From positions 1-12,679 of the forward strand of contig JAEWYV010000028.1 of assembly GCA_023458615.1 (NCBI GenBank): a stretch of 12,679 bases of DNA. Reading direction: 5' to 3'. This document shows, one piece after another, positions 1 to 7,176 of the stretch (position 1 is its first letter; each line of letters opens with the position of its first letter). The position numbers and the translations under genes are program-made. The stretch is from Bacillota bacterium (GTDB lineage Bacteria; Bacillota; Clostridia; Christensenellales; CAG-138). The notes beneath the pieces are model-generated. The model was not told the origin of the DNA and made no database searches. It saw nothing but the letters and a program-made list of their open reading frames with translations.

Positions 1-1272
1 ACCAAGATTATGACCGCGCTGATTGCCTTGGAAAACGGCAATCTGGACGATGAATTTGCCGTTGGAGAAGAGGTACTCGGCACGACCACCAAGTTCTCCA
101 GCTACTCGTCGCTCATGGGCATACAGCCGGGCGAGACATATACGCTGCGCGAGCTGGTGTACGGCCTGATGCTGGTCTCCGGTAACGACGCGGCAGAAGC
201 GATAGCAAAGCATGTTGCGGGTTCCGTGGACGCTTTCGTCAACCTTATGAACCAAAAAGCCGCGGAGCTGGGTATGACGAACACACACTTTGCCAACCCG
301 CACGGCACGCCAAATGACGACCACTACAGCACCCCGCGCGACATGGCAAAGCTGATGGCTTATGCGCTGAAGAACGAGGCGTTCATCCAAATTGCCGAGA
401 CCAAGGAATATACCATACCGGCGGACAGCGTTCGCACCACAGACCTGGTGCTGCACAATACCGACCGTCTGCTTGTTGCAACGGCTGGTGATACGATAGA
501 GACCGTTTACCCCTATGCCATCGCGGGGAAGACGGGCGACACGGACACGGCTGGCAAGTGCCTCGTTGCCGCAGCGGAAAAGGACGGCGCAAGGCTGATC
601 TATGCCTCGTTTGGCGATAAGAAAGAGCTCTACGACGGCAATACGGATACGACAAATCTGGCGCGCTTTGTCAACGCCGCAAATGTTTTTGAATACATCT
701 TTGAGCATGACTATCAAACGGTATCGGCAAGCGAACTGAATCTGCAAAGGGTATTCACGACAGGCGTGGTGAACGGCAACCCGGATGATTTAACCGATGG
801 GCAGTTGACCATGACGGTCAATCTTGACAATGTCAACATTCGCGCCGCAACGGATAAGGTAAGCTATTACAAGTCCAACGCCGCCTCCATCAAGGCGAAC
901 GTCGTGCTCACGACAGATGCCAAGGCGCCCATTACCGCTGGGCAGAGCATGGGTGTAGTGGAGTACCAGCTTGGAGACGCAATCATTTATTCGGCACCTT
1001 TGGTGGCGGACTTTGCGGTTGGAGAAAGTGCAGCGGGAGACGCGGCACAGCCGGAAACGACCGCATCGGTCTCCAGTTCGCCGGACAGTACACCGCTGAT
1101 TGACAAAGGGCGAAAGGATTGGAGCGCTGCGGATTCTCTGACCCTAACGTTTGTACTCTTGCTGATTTTGCTGATCGCTCTGATCGTCATCTTCGTGATC
1201 TCCGAGCGGAAGCGCCGCTATGAGCGTAAGCGCCGCGCACGCGCCAAACAGCGCGCAAGACAGCAGTACTAA
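1..1272 (+). CDS. D-alanyl-D-alanine carboxypeptidase (DacF/PBP5-like), 5'-truncated
   Basis: A serine-type D-Ala-D-Ala carboxypeptidase (peptidase S11, low-molecular-weight penicillin-binding protein) that trims the terminal D-Ala of peptidoglycan stem peptides outside the membrane. The frame is open to the window edge and begins Thr-Lys-Ile-Met-Thr-Ala-Leu, the end of the S-x-x-K motif. The catalytic Ser is therefore just outside and the Lys is codon 4-6; the ATG at 10 is internal. The second motif S-G-N is at 178-186 and the third, K-T-G, at 529-537. After the catalytic domain comes a beta-rich C-terminal domain, then a Ser/Thr/Pro-rich stretch, one strongly hydrophobic segment (about 1138-1200) and a very basic tail of about 22 residues. 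423 residues are visible; signal peptide and promoter are missing. The family is certain; the DacF rather than DacB label is a guess. Confidence 0.93.
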   Translation, partial: TKIMTALIALENGNLDDEFAVGEEVLGTTTKFSSYSSLMGIQPGETYTLRELVYGLMLVSGNDAAEAIAKHVAGSVDAFVNLMNQKAAELGMTNTHFANPHGTPNDDHYSTPRDMAKLMAYALKNEAFIQIAETKEYTIPADSVRTTDLVLHNTDRLLVATAGDTIETVYPYAIAGKTGDTDTAGKCLVAAAEKDGARLIYASFGDKKELYDGNTDTTNLARFVNAANVFEYIFEHDYQTVSASELNLQRVFTTGVVNGNPDDLTDGQLTMTVNLDNVNIRAATDKVSYYKSNAASIKANVVLTTDAKAPITAGQSMGVVEYQLGDAIIYSAPLVADFAVGESAAGDAAQPETTASVSSSPDSTPLIDKGRKDWSAADSLTLTFVLLLILLIALIVIFVISERKRRYERKRRARAKQRARQQY

Positions 1273-1284
1273 TCATTGAAACAC

Positions 1285-1323
1285 AAAACGCCGTCTCCAA
1301 TTCATTCGGAGACGGCGTTTTTT
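1285..1323. terminator. Bidirectional rho-independent terminator between convergent genes
   Basis: Arms 1285-1298 and 1308-1321 pair perfectly over 14 bp (core ACGCCGTCTCC / GGAGACGGCGT) around a 9-nt loop. The + strand runs into TTTTTT, terminating the carboxypeptidase gene. The - strand copy ends in TTTTGTGTTT and can terminate the HAD gene that ends at 1364. Confidence 0.92.
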
Positions 1324-1363
1324 ATGTCTGTAATCTACTAAAAAAGTGAACGATGTGAGACAC

Positions 1364-2167
1364 TTACAGCACAGCTTCCAGAAAATGCGCAACGCAGTGG
1401 TGATTATTATCAACCGGAAGCACGATATCTGCGACGGACTTCACCTCCGCGATGGCGTTTGCCGGAGCCGCGCCGATATCGGCGCGGAGCACCATCTCCA
1501 GATCGTTGTTATAGTCTCCAATCGCGAGGATTTTTTTCACATCGCCGCAGCGGGTGCGAACGTCCGACAGCGCGGAACCCTTGCTAACGTTTTGTGCTAC
1601 GATTTCAAGGTAGTGATCCGAGGAGCGAAACGCGGTGATCTGATTGAAAAACGATGCGTTGCGAACAGCGGCGTGGATCTCGTTGATATCGGCGGTCTCA
1701 TGCGCGACCAGGAGCTTTAGTACAGAGCCTTCCACCTCTTCCATCGGCACAGAGGTGACCGGGATCTGTTCCAATACCGTCTGTGGATCGTCCCGCTGGT
1801 CGGCGTTTACTTCATAAATGCCGGTATCGGTAAAGACCTGCACACACGCGTTACTCCGCGCGGAAACAACGCAAGAGATTGCTTCCGCCGCGAGGTCATT
1901 GTCGAGCGGATGTTTTGCAAGAAATTCCCGTGTGGCAAGGTCGTAAAGTCCGCCGCCATTATAGAGGATGCACGGCGCGTTGATGGGGAGATGATCTTCC
2001 ACCGATCGAAGAATAGCGGGAACACGCCCTGTTGCCAGACCAAAATGACCGCCTTGTTCTACAAAGGACTGAATAGCGGCGCGGTTCTCCGCGGAAACAC
2101 GCTTATCCTCGTCCAGCAGCGTTCCATCCAGATCGCAATAGAGATAGTACCCGTCGTAAATACCCAT
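1364..2167 (-). CDS. Cof-type HAD-IIB phosphatase
   Basis: A haloacid-dehalogenase-superfamily phosphatase of the Cof/YidA (HAD-IIB) type, soluble and Mg-dependent, expected to act on small sugar phosphates or similar metabolites; the substrate cannot be read from sequence. The 267-residue protein has all four motifs: DLDGT at 12-16 (nucleophile Asp12, acid/base Asp14), TGR at 46-48, Lys196, and GDYNND at 217-222 with metal-binding Asp218 and Asp222. A cap domain lies between motifs II and III, as in HAD-IIB. An in-frame ATG at 2254 would add 29 residues. I chose the ATG at 2167 because AGGAGG (2172-2177) precedes it by 4 nt and because family members begin just ahead of the DLDGT strand. It is divergent from psuK, so a role in handling sugar phosphates from pseudouridine breakdown is possible but unproven. 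Confidence 0.93.
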   Translation of the reverse strand: MGIYDGYYLYCDLDGTLLDEDKRVSAENRAAIQSFVEQGGHFGLATGRVPAILRSVEDHLPINAPCILYNGGGLYDLATREFLAKHPLDNDLAAEAISCVVSARSNACVQVFTDTGIYEVNADQRDDPQTVLEQIPVTSVPMEEVEGSVLKLLVAHETADINEIHAAVRNASFFNQITAFRSSDHYLEIVAQNVSKGSALSDVRTRCGDVKKILAIGDYNNDLEMVLRADIGAAPANAIAEVKSVADIVLPVDNNHHCVAHFLEAVL

Positions 2168-2225
2168 GATTCCTCCTGCGCCCAAAGGATTTATCCGCGA
2201 TGCGGCAGGCGGCGCAATTGGTGTT

Positions 2226-2254
2226 ATTCTAAACGACCCAAGCCAGATGCGCAA
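2226..2254 (-). promoter_or_regulatory. Possible promoter of the HAD phosphatase gene
   Basis: On the minus strand TTGCGC (2249-2254) and TAGAAT (2226-2231) are 17 bp apart. The -10 matches consensus at 5 of 6 positions, the -35 only at 3 of 6. The predicted start near 2219 would leave a leader of about 50 nt before the ATG at 2167. Confidence 0.4.
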
Positions 2255-2294
2255 TCTTTTGCGGCAGAACAGGAAGGAATTTTACAATATCTCG

Positions 2295-2309
2295 ACATGA
2301 TTTTCATGT
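2295..2309. repeat. Short palindrome in the divergent promoter region
   Basis: ACATGA-TTT-TCATGT is a perfect 6+6 inverted repeat with a 3-bp centre. It lies between the two divergent promoters, about 52 bp upstream of the psuK -35 box and about 40 bp upstream of the putative HAD -35 box. The shape suits a dimeric regulator's operator, but no regulator gene is visible and a 6-bp arm can occur by chance. Confidence 0.35.
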
Positions 2310-2361
2310 TCCGCGGTGCAATCCCGATGATCGGATTCGTCTGTCGCGCTGCGTCGCTGGC

Positions 2362-2390
2362 TTGAAAAATGACGTTTCGGCGAGTATACT
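2362..2390 (+). promoter_or_regulatory. Sigma-A promoter of psuK-psuG
   Basis: TTGAAA (2362-2367) and TATACT (2385-2390) each match consensus at 5 of 6 positions and are separated by exactly 17 bp. The predicted start is near 2397, giving a leader of about 86 nt. That leader contains an inverted repeat ATCTGCG (2394-2400) / CGCAGAT (2429-2435) with a 28-nt loop, of uncertain meaning. Confidence 0.7.
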
Positions 2391-2482
2391 GTTATCTGCG
2401 GCATCAGTGTGCAACGAAGAGAAGCGTTCGCAGATCGATGCGCGATAGTGGTTGAAGGCAGAGAAACGGGGGAGAACGGCGC

Positions 2483-3430
2483 ATGCAGGACGCAAAAGAG
2501 CGTACGATCGTCGGTGTTGGCGCAGCCAATGTGGATGTCCACGGGCAGAGCCGAAAGACGATTGTGATGCGCGATTCCAATCCGGGCTATATGGCGACCA
2601 GCGTTGGTGGGGTAACGCGCAATATTTTGGAGAATCTTTCCCGTCAGGGGCTAACCACCGTGCTGCTCTCCGCGGTCAGCGATGATCTTTATGGCGAAAA
2701 GATCGTGAAGGACAGCACCGCTGCCGGAATCGATATGTCCCATCTGCTGATGAAACGTGGGATGACCTCTTCCAGCTATATCGCCATTTTGGATGAGCGC
2801 GGGGATATGCTGCTTGGCATGTCGGATATGCGCATCATTGAAGATTTGCCTACTTCCTACCTAGAGCAAAACCGGGCGCTGCTCCATGCGGCGGACGCAA
2901 TCGTCTGCGATGCCTGCCTGCCGTTGGCGATACTGGATGATCTACTCGATATTGCAGGTGTCCACACCCCCGTGCTCATCGATCCGGTCTCAACGGCCTA
3001 TGCGCGGCAAATGGAGCCCATCGCCGGCAAATTCTACGGCATCAAGCCAAACGAGATGGAACTTAGCATCCTCTCCGGCATGGCTGTAGAAAATGAAACG
3101 CAGCTGGAAAAAGCCTGCGAAGCGCTGCTCAAACGCGGAACACACTGCGTCGCGGTCAGTCGCGGGGAAAAGGGTTGTTATTATGCGGATGCAGACGGCG
3201 CGCGCCTCTTTCGTGCGCTGCGACCTATTGAACACATGGTAAACGCTACGGGTGCGGGAGACGCGTTTATGGCGGGTTTTACGCACGGGCTGGCGGTTGG
3301 GTTACCCATTGAGCAGCGGCTTGATTACGCGCTCGCCTCGGGCATTACGGCGATTCAAAGCATGACGACGATCAATCCGGAGATGAGTGACGCGCGGGTG
3401 CGCGAAAATATGGAGCGATATCGAATTTAG
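2483..3430 (+). CDS. psuK: Pseudouridine kinase PsuK (PfkB family)
   Basis: A ribokinase/PfkB-family sugar kinase, assigned as pseudouridine kinase (pseudouridine + ATP to pseudouridine 5'-phosphate) because the next gene encodes the matching glycosidase and because its N-terminal part (RDSNPG at 30-35, GGVTRNILENL at 42-52) has the character of PsuK. Family motifs are complete: the Gly-Gly of the substrate site at 42-43, KPNE at 188-191, and the C-terminal NATGAGDAF at 254-262 with anion hole and catalytic base Asp260. The length, 315 residues, fits PsuK (about 313 in E. coli). The ATG at 2483 follows a GGGGGAG-type ribosome binding site 8 nt upstream. It forms an operon with psuG, 48 bp between them. 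The PfkB family is certain; pseudouridine specificity rests mainly on context. No pseudouridine transporter or nucleoside hydrolase is visible nearby. Confidence 0.9.
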   Translation: MQDAKERTIVGVGAANVDVHGQSRKTIVMRDSNPGYMATSVGGVTRNILENLSRQGLTTVLLSAVSDDLYGEKIVKDSTAAGIDMSHLLMKRGMTSSSYIAILDERGDMLLGMSDMRIIEDLPTSYLEQNRALLHAADAIVCDACLPLAILDDLLDIAGVHTPVLIDPVSTAYARQMEPIAGKFYGIKPNEMELSILSGMAVENETQLEKACEALLKRGTHCVAVSRGEKGCYYADADGARLFRALRPIEHMVNATGAGDAFMAGFTHGLAVGLPIEQRLDYALASGITAIQSMTTINPEMSDARVRENMERYRI

Positions 3431-3478
3431 CATTCAACAGATAAAATCGGGCTTTACCCCGAAAGGAGCGAACAAACA

Positions 3479-4399
3479 ATGCAAATGAAACAATACCTGG
3501 ATGTGTTGCCTGAGATTCAGCACGCGCTGGACAACAATCTGCCTGTGGTTGCGCTGGAGAGCACGATCTTAAGCCACGGCATGCCATACCCGGAAAACGT
3601 CGGCTTTGCCGCAGAGGTTGAGAAGGTGGTTCGCGCGGAGGGCGCAATTCCGGCAACCACAGCGCTAATCAACGGGCGAATCAAGGTTGGCTTAAGCCCG
3701 GAAGAACTCCAGACCATGTGCAAAGCGGAGAATGTTGGCAAGGTAAGCCGCCGCGATATGGCAACCTATCTTGCCATGAAAAAGAACGGTGCAACCACCG
3801 TTGCAACCACAATGATTTGCGCGGCAATGGCGGGCGTGAAGGTGTTTGCGACCGGTGGCATCGGCGGCGTGCACCGCAATGGTGAGGTGACCATGGATGT
3901 CTCCGCTGACCTGCAGGAACTCAAGCAGACCCCCGTAGCGGTTGTCTGCGCGGGCGCAAAGCAGATTCTGGATATCGGGCGTACGCTAGAGTATCTGGAG
4001 ACAATGGGCGTTCCTGTGCTCGGCAACAACACAAGCGATTTCCCCGCGTTCTATTGCAGAAAGAGCGGTTATGGCGTTGATTATGCTGCCAAGGATGAGG
4101 CGGAGATTGCCGCCATCATCAAGATGAAGTGGGATCTTGGGCTGGAAGGCGGCGTGCTGATCGGCAACCCGATTCCGGAGGAATACGCGCTGGATTACGA
4201 CTACATGGAAGGCGTTATCAATCAGGCGCAAGCTGAGGCGGACGAAAAGGGCATCCGCGGCAAGGACATTACACCGTTCCTGCTGGCGAAGATCAAGGAG
4301 ATAACCAAGGGTGTTTCCTTCGCATCCAACGTACAGCTAGCCTATAACAACGCCCGCGTCGCGGCACGCATTGCAAAGTCGCTCTGCAAACTCTCCTAA
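3479..4399 (+). CDS. psuG: Pseudouridine-5'-phosphate glycosidase PsuG
   Basis: Cleaves the C-C glycosidic bond of pseudouridine 5'-phosphate to uracil and ribose 5-phosphate (also called IndA/YeiN family), completing the pathway begun by PsuK. The 306-residue protein is recognised by VALESTILSHGMPYPEN near 24-40 (Glu27 corresponds to the catalytic Glu of the family), FATGGIGGVHR at 123-133, CAGAKQILDIG at 157-167 with Lys161 placed as the Schiff-base lysine, and the C-terminal SNVQLAYNNARVAARIA block. It is full length against the usual 300-310 residues. The ATG at 3479 follows AAAGGAG by about 10 nt; a second in-frame ATG at 3485 is an alternative. A small hairpin (TCGGG 3447-3451 / CCCGA 3458-3462) sits directly before the ribosome binding site. 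Cytoplasmic; no separate promoter is seen. Confidence 0.96.
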   Translation: MQMKQYLDVLPEIQHALDNNLPVVALESTILSHGMPYPENVGFAAEVEKVVRAEGAIPATTALINGRIKVGLSPEELQTMCKAENVGKVSRRDMATYLAMKKNGATTVATTMICAAMAGVKVFATGGIGGVHRNGEVTMDVSADLQELKQTPVAVVCAGAKQILDIGRTLEYLETMGVPVLGNNTSDFPAFYCRKSGYGVDYAAKDEAEIAAIIKMKWDLGLEGGVLIGNPIPEEYALDYDYMEGVINQAQAEADEKGIRGKDITPFLLAKIKEITKGVSFASNVQLAYNNARVAARIAKSLCKLS

Positions 4400-4429
4400 A
4401 ATTCGTCAATCGAAATCGAATCGCTATCA

Positions 4430-4459
4430 AAAAGGGAAAGCCTGTCGGCTTTCCCTTTT
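4430..4459. terminator. Bidirectional rho-independent terminator after psuG and the ZIP gene
   Basis: A 13-bp perfect stem, AAAAGGGAAAGCC (4430-4442) with GGCTTTCCCTTTT (4447-4459), and loop TGTC. The 3' arm supplies the U-tract on the + strand. The minus strand ends CCCTTTTTGAT, so the hairpin can end both the psuKG transcript and the ZIP gene ending at 4494. Confidence 0.9.
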
Positions 4460-4493
4460 GTGCATATGAAGGATCGATATTTGCTACAATGCA

Positions 4494-5291
4494 TTAGCCC
4501 AGTGCGACGTCAAGAATCATCATCACTAAAAAACCACCCATGACGCCGAGCGTGCCAACGTTGGAATGCTCCCCAAGATGCGCCTCCGGAATGAGCTCCT
4601 CTACGACGACATACATCATTGCGCCTGCCGCAAACGAGAGCATCCAGGGCATGTAAGGCGCGATAAAAGAGGAGACAAGCACGGTAAGGATGCCGAAGAT
4701 CGGCTCTACAATGCCGCTGAGCATTCCCCCTGTAAACGCCTTGCCCACGCTCATTCCCTCCTGTCGCAGGGGAAGAGAGATCGCCGCACCTTCCGGGAAA
4801 TTCTGGATTCCGATGCCGAGCGCGAGGGCGAGGGCTGCCGCATAGGCAGCAGGCGTGCTTGCGCCTTGCTGAGCGGCGAGGGCGAAAGCAAGGCCAACCG
4901 CCATGCCCTCGGGAATATTATGCAGCGTCACCGCCATAACGAGCAGGGAGGTGCGTTTCATCTTGCTGTTGGGTCCCTCCGCGTCCTTTGAACCGGGATG
5001 GAGATGCGGGATGAGCTGATCGAGTCCAAGAAGAAACCCGATTCCGAGGAGAAAACCGCCTGCCGCAGGAATCCAACCGATGTGTCCGGCGGCTTCGGCC
5101 TCTTCGATGGCAGGAATTAACAGGCTCCAGACGGAGGCTGCGATCATCACGCCCGCGGCAAAACCAAGGAATATCTTTTGCGCGCTGCCACTCATCTGCT
5201 TGCGGAAGAAAAACACCATTGCAGCACCGAGCGTCGTCATTAAAAACGTAAAGCCCGTACCAGCCGATGCATAGAGAAGCGCTTGGCTCAT
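4494..5291 (-). CDS. ZIP-family divalent metal transporter
   Basis: An inner-membrane importer of the ZIP family (ZupT-like), expected to move zinc or other divalent cations such as Fe, Mn or Co; specificity cannot be read from sequence. The 265-residue protein has about eight hydrophobic segments. The two paired metal-site helices are clear: HNIPEG at 124-129 (His124, Asn125, Glu128) and QNFPEG at 163-168 (Asn164, Glu167). A third conserved acidic motif is EELIPEA at 231-237. A short His-containing cytoplasmic loop (HLHPG, 96-100) lies between the third and fourth segments, as in bacterial ZIPs. The ATG at 5291 is preceded by AAGGATGG at a normal distance. It is a single gene with its own promoter and terminator, so probably a monocistronic metal-uptake unit. 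No obvious Fur/Zur/MntR box was found. Confidence 0.94.
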   Translation of the reverse strand: MSQALLYASAGTGFTFLMTTLGAAMVFFFRKQMSGSAQKIFLGFAAGVMIAASVWSLLIPAIEEAEAAGHIGWIPAAGGFLLGIGFLLGLDQLIPHLHPGSKDAEGPNSKMKRTSLLVMAVTLHNIPEGMAVGLAFALAAQQGASTPAAYAAALALALGIGIQNFPEGAAISLPLRQEGMSVGKAFTGGMLSGIVEPIFGILTVLVSSFIAPYMPWMLSFAAGAMMYVVVEELIPEAHLGEHSNVGTLGVMGGFLVMMILDVALG

Positions 5292-5330
5292 ATGGATTCA
5301 CCATCCTTTTTGTCACATTTGGTTAGAATC

Positions 5331-5359
5331 ATCTTATTGTTTTTCAAGCAAAGCGTCAA
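5331..5359 (-). promoter_or_regulatory. Sigma-A promoter of the ZIP transporter gene
   Basis: On the minus strand TTGACG (5354-5359) and TAAGAT (5331-5336) are separated by exactly 17 bp; the boxes match consensus at 5 and 4 of 6 positions. The predicted start is near 5325, leaving a leader of about 33 nt that contains the ribosome binding site. Confidence 0.6.
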
Positions 5360-5743
5360 GACCTGATACTGTAAGTTCTCAAAACGGAATCGTCCCCGCT
5401 CTCTCAAGGCGCAAGACTGCCGCATGATGAAGGCGGAGAACCTGCAGGAGAAAGCGGGGACAATTCGAGGAGAGAGGAAAGAAGGAATTCGCTCGTGGCC
5501 CCTTCGGTATTGCGACGCATTGCCCAGATGCGCCACGCAGCCTCCATAGCCGTTACCATCGCGACCGCGTTTGGCGTTACGTTCGCCCGTACCAATGGAT
5601 GCGATGGGGTGTTATGCCCAACAGGAACCGATTGGCACCTCATGCGCTACCGTATTGCACCAGCCGTTCAGAAAGGACGGCAACTGAACAATCGGCAAAC
5701 AGCACAAATGGAACGCGGGTCAGCGAAGCGGGAGAAAACATCA
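5360..5743. other. Gene-poor intergenic stretch
   Basis: Between the ZIP promoter and the xylA terminator I find no convincing gene. Two frames are open (5495-5857 +, starting GTG and running into xylA; 5404-5643 -), but neither resembles a family I know, the minus one has no ribosome binding site, and both look like chance frames. The only local structure is a small hairpin, GCCGTTC (5663-5669) / GGACGGC (5675-5681), overlapping a second inverted repeat GTTCAG / CTGAAC. No known riboswitch consensus was recognised. A decayed gene or an unrecognised small RNA cannot be excluded. Confidence 0.5.
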
Positions 5744-5769
5744 CGGCGGAGCCAGATAAGGCCCCGCCG
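5744..5769 (-). terminator. Terminator-like hairpin after xylA
   Basis: In the minus-strand RNA, CGGCGGGGCC and GGCUCCGCCG form a 10-bp stem with one G-U pair and a 6-nt loop, 9 bp past the xylA stop. The following bases, UGAUGUUUUCU, are only moderately U-rich, so it may end transcription imperfectly or protect the 3' end of the mRNA. Confidence 0.6.
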
Positions 5770-5778
5770 GTACATAGA

Positions 5779-7095
5779 TCAGCCTTCTAGGATGTATTGG
5801 TTCAGAATGGTTTCGAGATATTCCTGTCTGCCGGAGGTGTTTTCATTGACACCGTGAATCAGGGCATATGCCTCCAACTCGGAGAAACCGACTCTGCCAC
5901 CGACAATGTCCTTGCCAATGCCTTCGCTGTAGCTCTCATAGCGCTTGGCTTTAAAGCTCTCAAATACGCCGTCTTCCAGGAGCCGTGCTGCTGCGCGAAG
6001 ACCCTTTGCAAAGGTATCCATGCCGGCAATATAGGCGAGGAAGAGATCATCCTCCTGGAATGAGCCACGGCGAACCTTTGCGTCAAAGTTCAATCCGCCG
6101 CTCGTGAACCCTCCTGCGAGCAGAACCTCATACATAGCAAGCGTGGTGTCGTAGACGTTGGTCGGAAACTGATCGGTATCCCAGCCGAGCATCGGATCGC
6201 CGGTGTTCGCGTCCACGCTACCGAATGCGCCGTTGATGCGCGCCATGTTCAGCTCGTGCTGGAAGGTATGCGCTGCAAGTGTTGCGTGGTTCGCCTCGAT
6301 ATTCATCTTGAAATAGGGCTCAAGCTTGTATTTGCGCAGGAACGCGAGTACCGTTGCCGTATCGAAGTCATATTGATGCTTCGTCGGCTCTTTCGGCTTC
6401 GGCTCAATGAGAAACTGACCCGTGAAGCCGATCTTCTTGGCGTAATCCACGGCCATCTGCAAGAGACGCGCGAAATTGTCCATCTCCAGCGAGGTATCCG
6501 TATTGAGCAGGGTTTCATACCCTTCACGTCCACCCCAGAAGACATAGTTCTCGCCGCCGAGTGTCTGCGTGATCTCAATGGCCTTCTTAATCTGCGCGGC
6601 GGTATAGGCAAAGACACTCGCATTTGGAGATGTTCCGGCTCCGTGGACGAACTTATCGTCGCCAAAGCAGTTGGAGGTACCCCAGAGACACTTGATTCCC
6701 GTACGCGCCATCTCCTGGCGAATTACGGCGACGATCTCGTCCAGCACGCGGTTGGTCTCGAGAAGATTGCCCTGGCGTGGGGCGATGTCAGCATCATGGA
6801 AGCAAAAGTAGCCGATTTGCATCTTTTCCATGAACTCAAACGCCGCGTGAACCCGTGCCTTGGCGCGCTCGATATCGTTGCTTGCCTCGTCCCAGGGACG
6901 GAAGATGGTGACACCGCCGAAGGGATCCGTTCCGCGATAGGTGAATGTATGCCACCAACTCATGGCAAAGCGCAGGTGATCCTTCATCGCTTTGCCGGCG
7001 ATGACTTCGTCTGGATTATAATATTTGAACGCGAGCGGATTTTTGCTCTTCGGGCCTTCGTAGTTGACTTGCCCGATCTGTTCAAAATAGGCCAT
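5779..7095 (-). CDS. xylA: Xylose isomerase XylA (class II)
   Basis: Cytoplasmic, divalent-metal-dependent isomerase converting D-xylose to D-xylulose, usually also acting on D-glucose. The 438-residue protein has the long N-terminus of class II enzymes, and its numbering runs one behind E. coli XylA. Residues expected at the active site are all present: His100 and Asp103 (FHDAD), Glu231 and Lys233 (IEPKPKEP), Glu267 and His270 (IEANH), Asp295 (SVDAN), Asp306 and Asp308 (WDTDQFPT) and Asp338 (NFDAK). It is the last gene of the leftward sugar-import operon, 81 nt after the permease gene, which points to xylose as a transported sugar. The start at 7095 lies 11 nt from AAGGAG (7107-7112). A second, out-of-frame ATG at 7103 lies only 3 nt from the same site. 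No xylB follows it. Confidence 0.98.
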   Translation of the reverse strand: MAYFEQIGQVNYEGPKSKNPLAFKYYNPDEVIAGKAMKDHLRFAMSWWHTFTYRGTDPFGGVTIFRPWDEASNDIERAKARVHAAFEFMEKMQIGYFCFHDADIAPRQGNLLETNRVLDEIVAVIRQEMARTGIKCLWGTSNCFGDDKFVHGAGTSPNASVFAYTAAQIKKAIEITQTLGGENYVFWGGREGYETLLNTDTSLEMDNFARLLQMAVDYAKKIGFTGQFLIEPKPKEPTKHQYDFDTATVLAFLRKYKLEPYFKMNIEANHATLAAHTFQHELNMARINGAFGSVDANTGDPMLGWDTDQFPTNVYDTTLAMYEVLLAGGFTSGGLNFDAKVRRGSFQEDDLFLAYIAGMDTFAKGLRAAARLLEDGVFESFKAKRYESYSEGIGKDIVGGRVGFSELEAYALIHGVNENTSGRQEYLETILNQYILEG

Positions 7096-7125
7096 GATAG
7101 CATGTGCTCCTTTGGTGAATTCCGT

Positions 7126-7157
7126 GCAATCCGCTGCGCAGGCGCGCGGACGATTGC
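7126..7157 (-). other. Intergenic hairpin between the permease gene and xylA
   Basis: GCAATCCGC (7126-7134) can pair with GCGG (7146-7149) and ATTGC (7153-7157), giving about 9 bp with a 3-nt bulge and a GC-rich 11-nt loop. There is no U-tract, so it is more likely an mRNA processing or stability element than a terminator. It may also be chance structure. Confidence 0.35.
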
Positions 7158-7176
7158 TGGGTTAAAGAACGGGGGG

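Noticed and set aside
5316..5331. GGTTAG-containing stretch near the ZIP promoter, considered as a metal-regulator box
   Set aside because: Only one half resembles an MntR/DtxR-type site; the second half is missing.
5404..5643. 79-codon frame on the - strand in the same gap
   Set aside because: No ribosome binding site, no recognised family and mixed codon use.
5495..5857. 120-codon frame starting with GTG between the ZIP gene and xylA
   Set aside because: A weak purine-rich site precedes it, but the product is Arg-rich without a recognisable domain and it runs 79 bp into the 3' end of xylA on the opposite strand and across its terminator.
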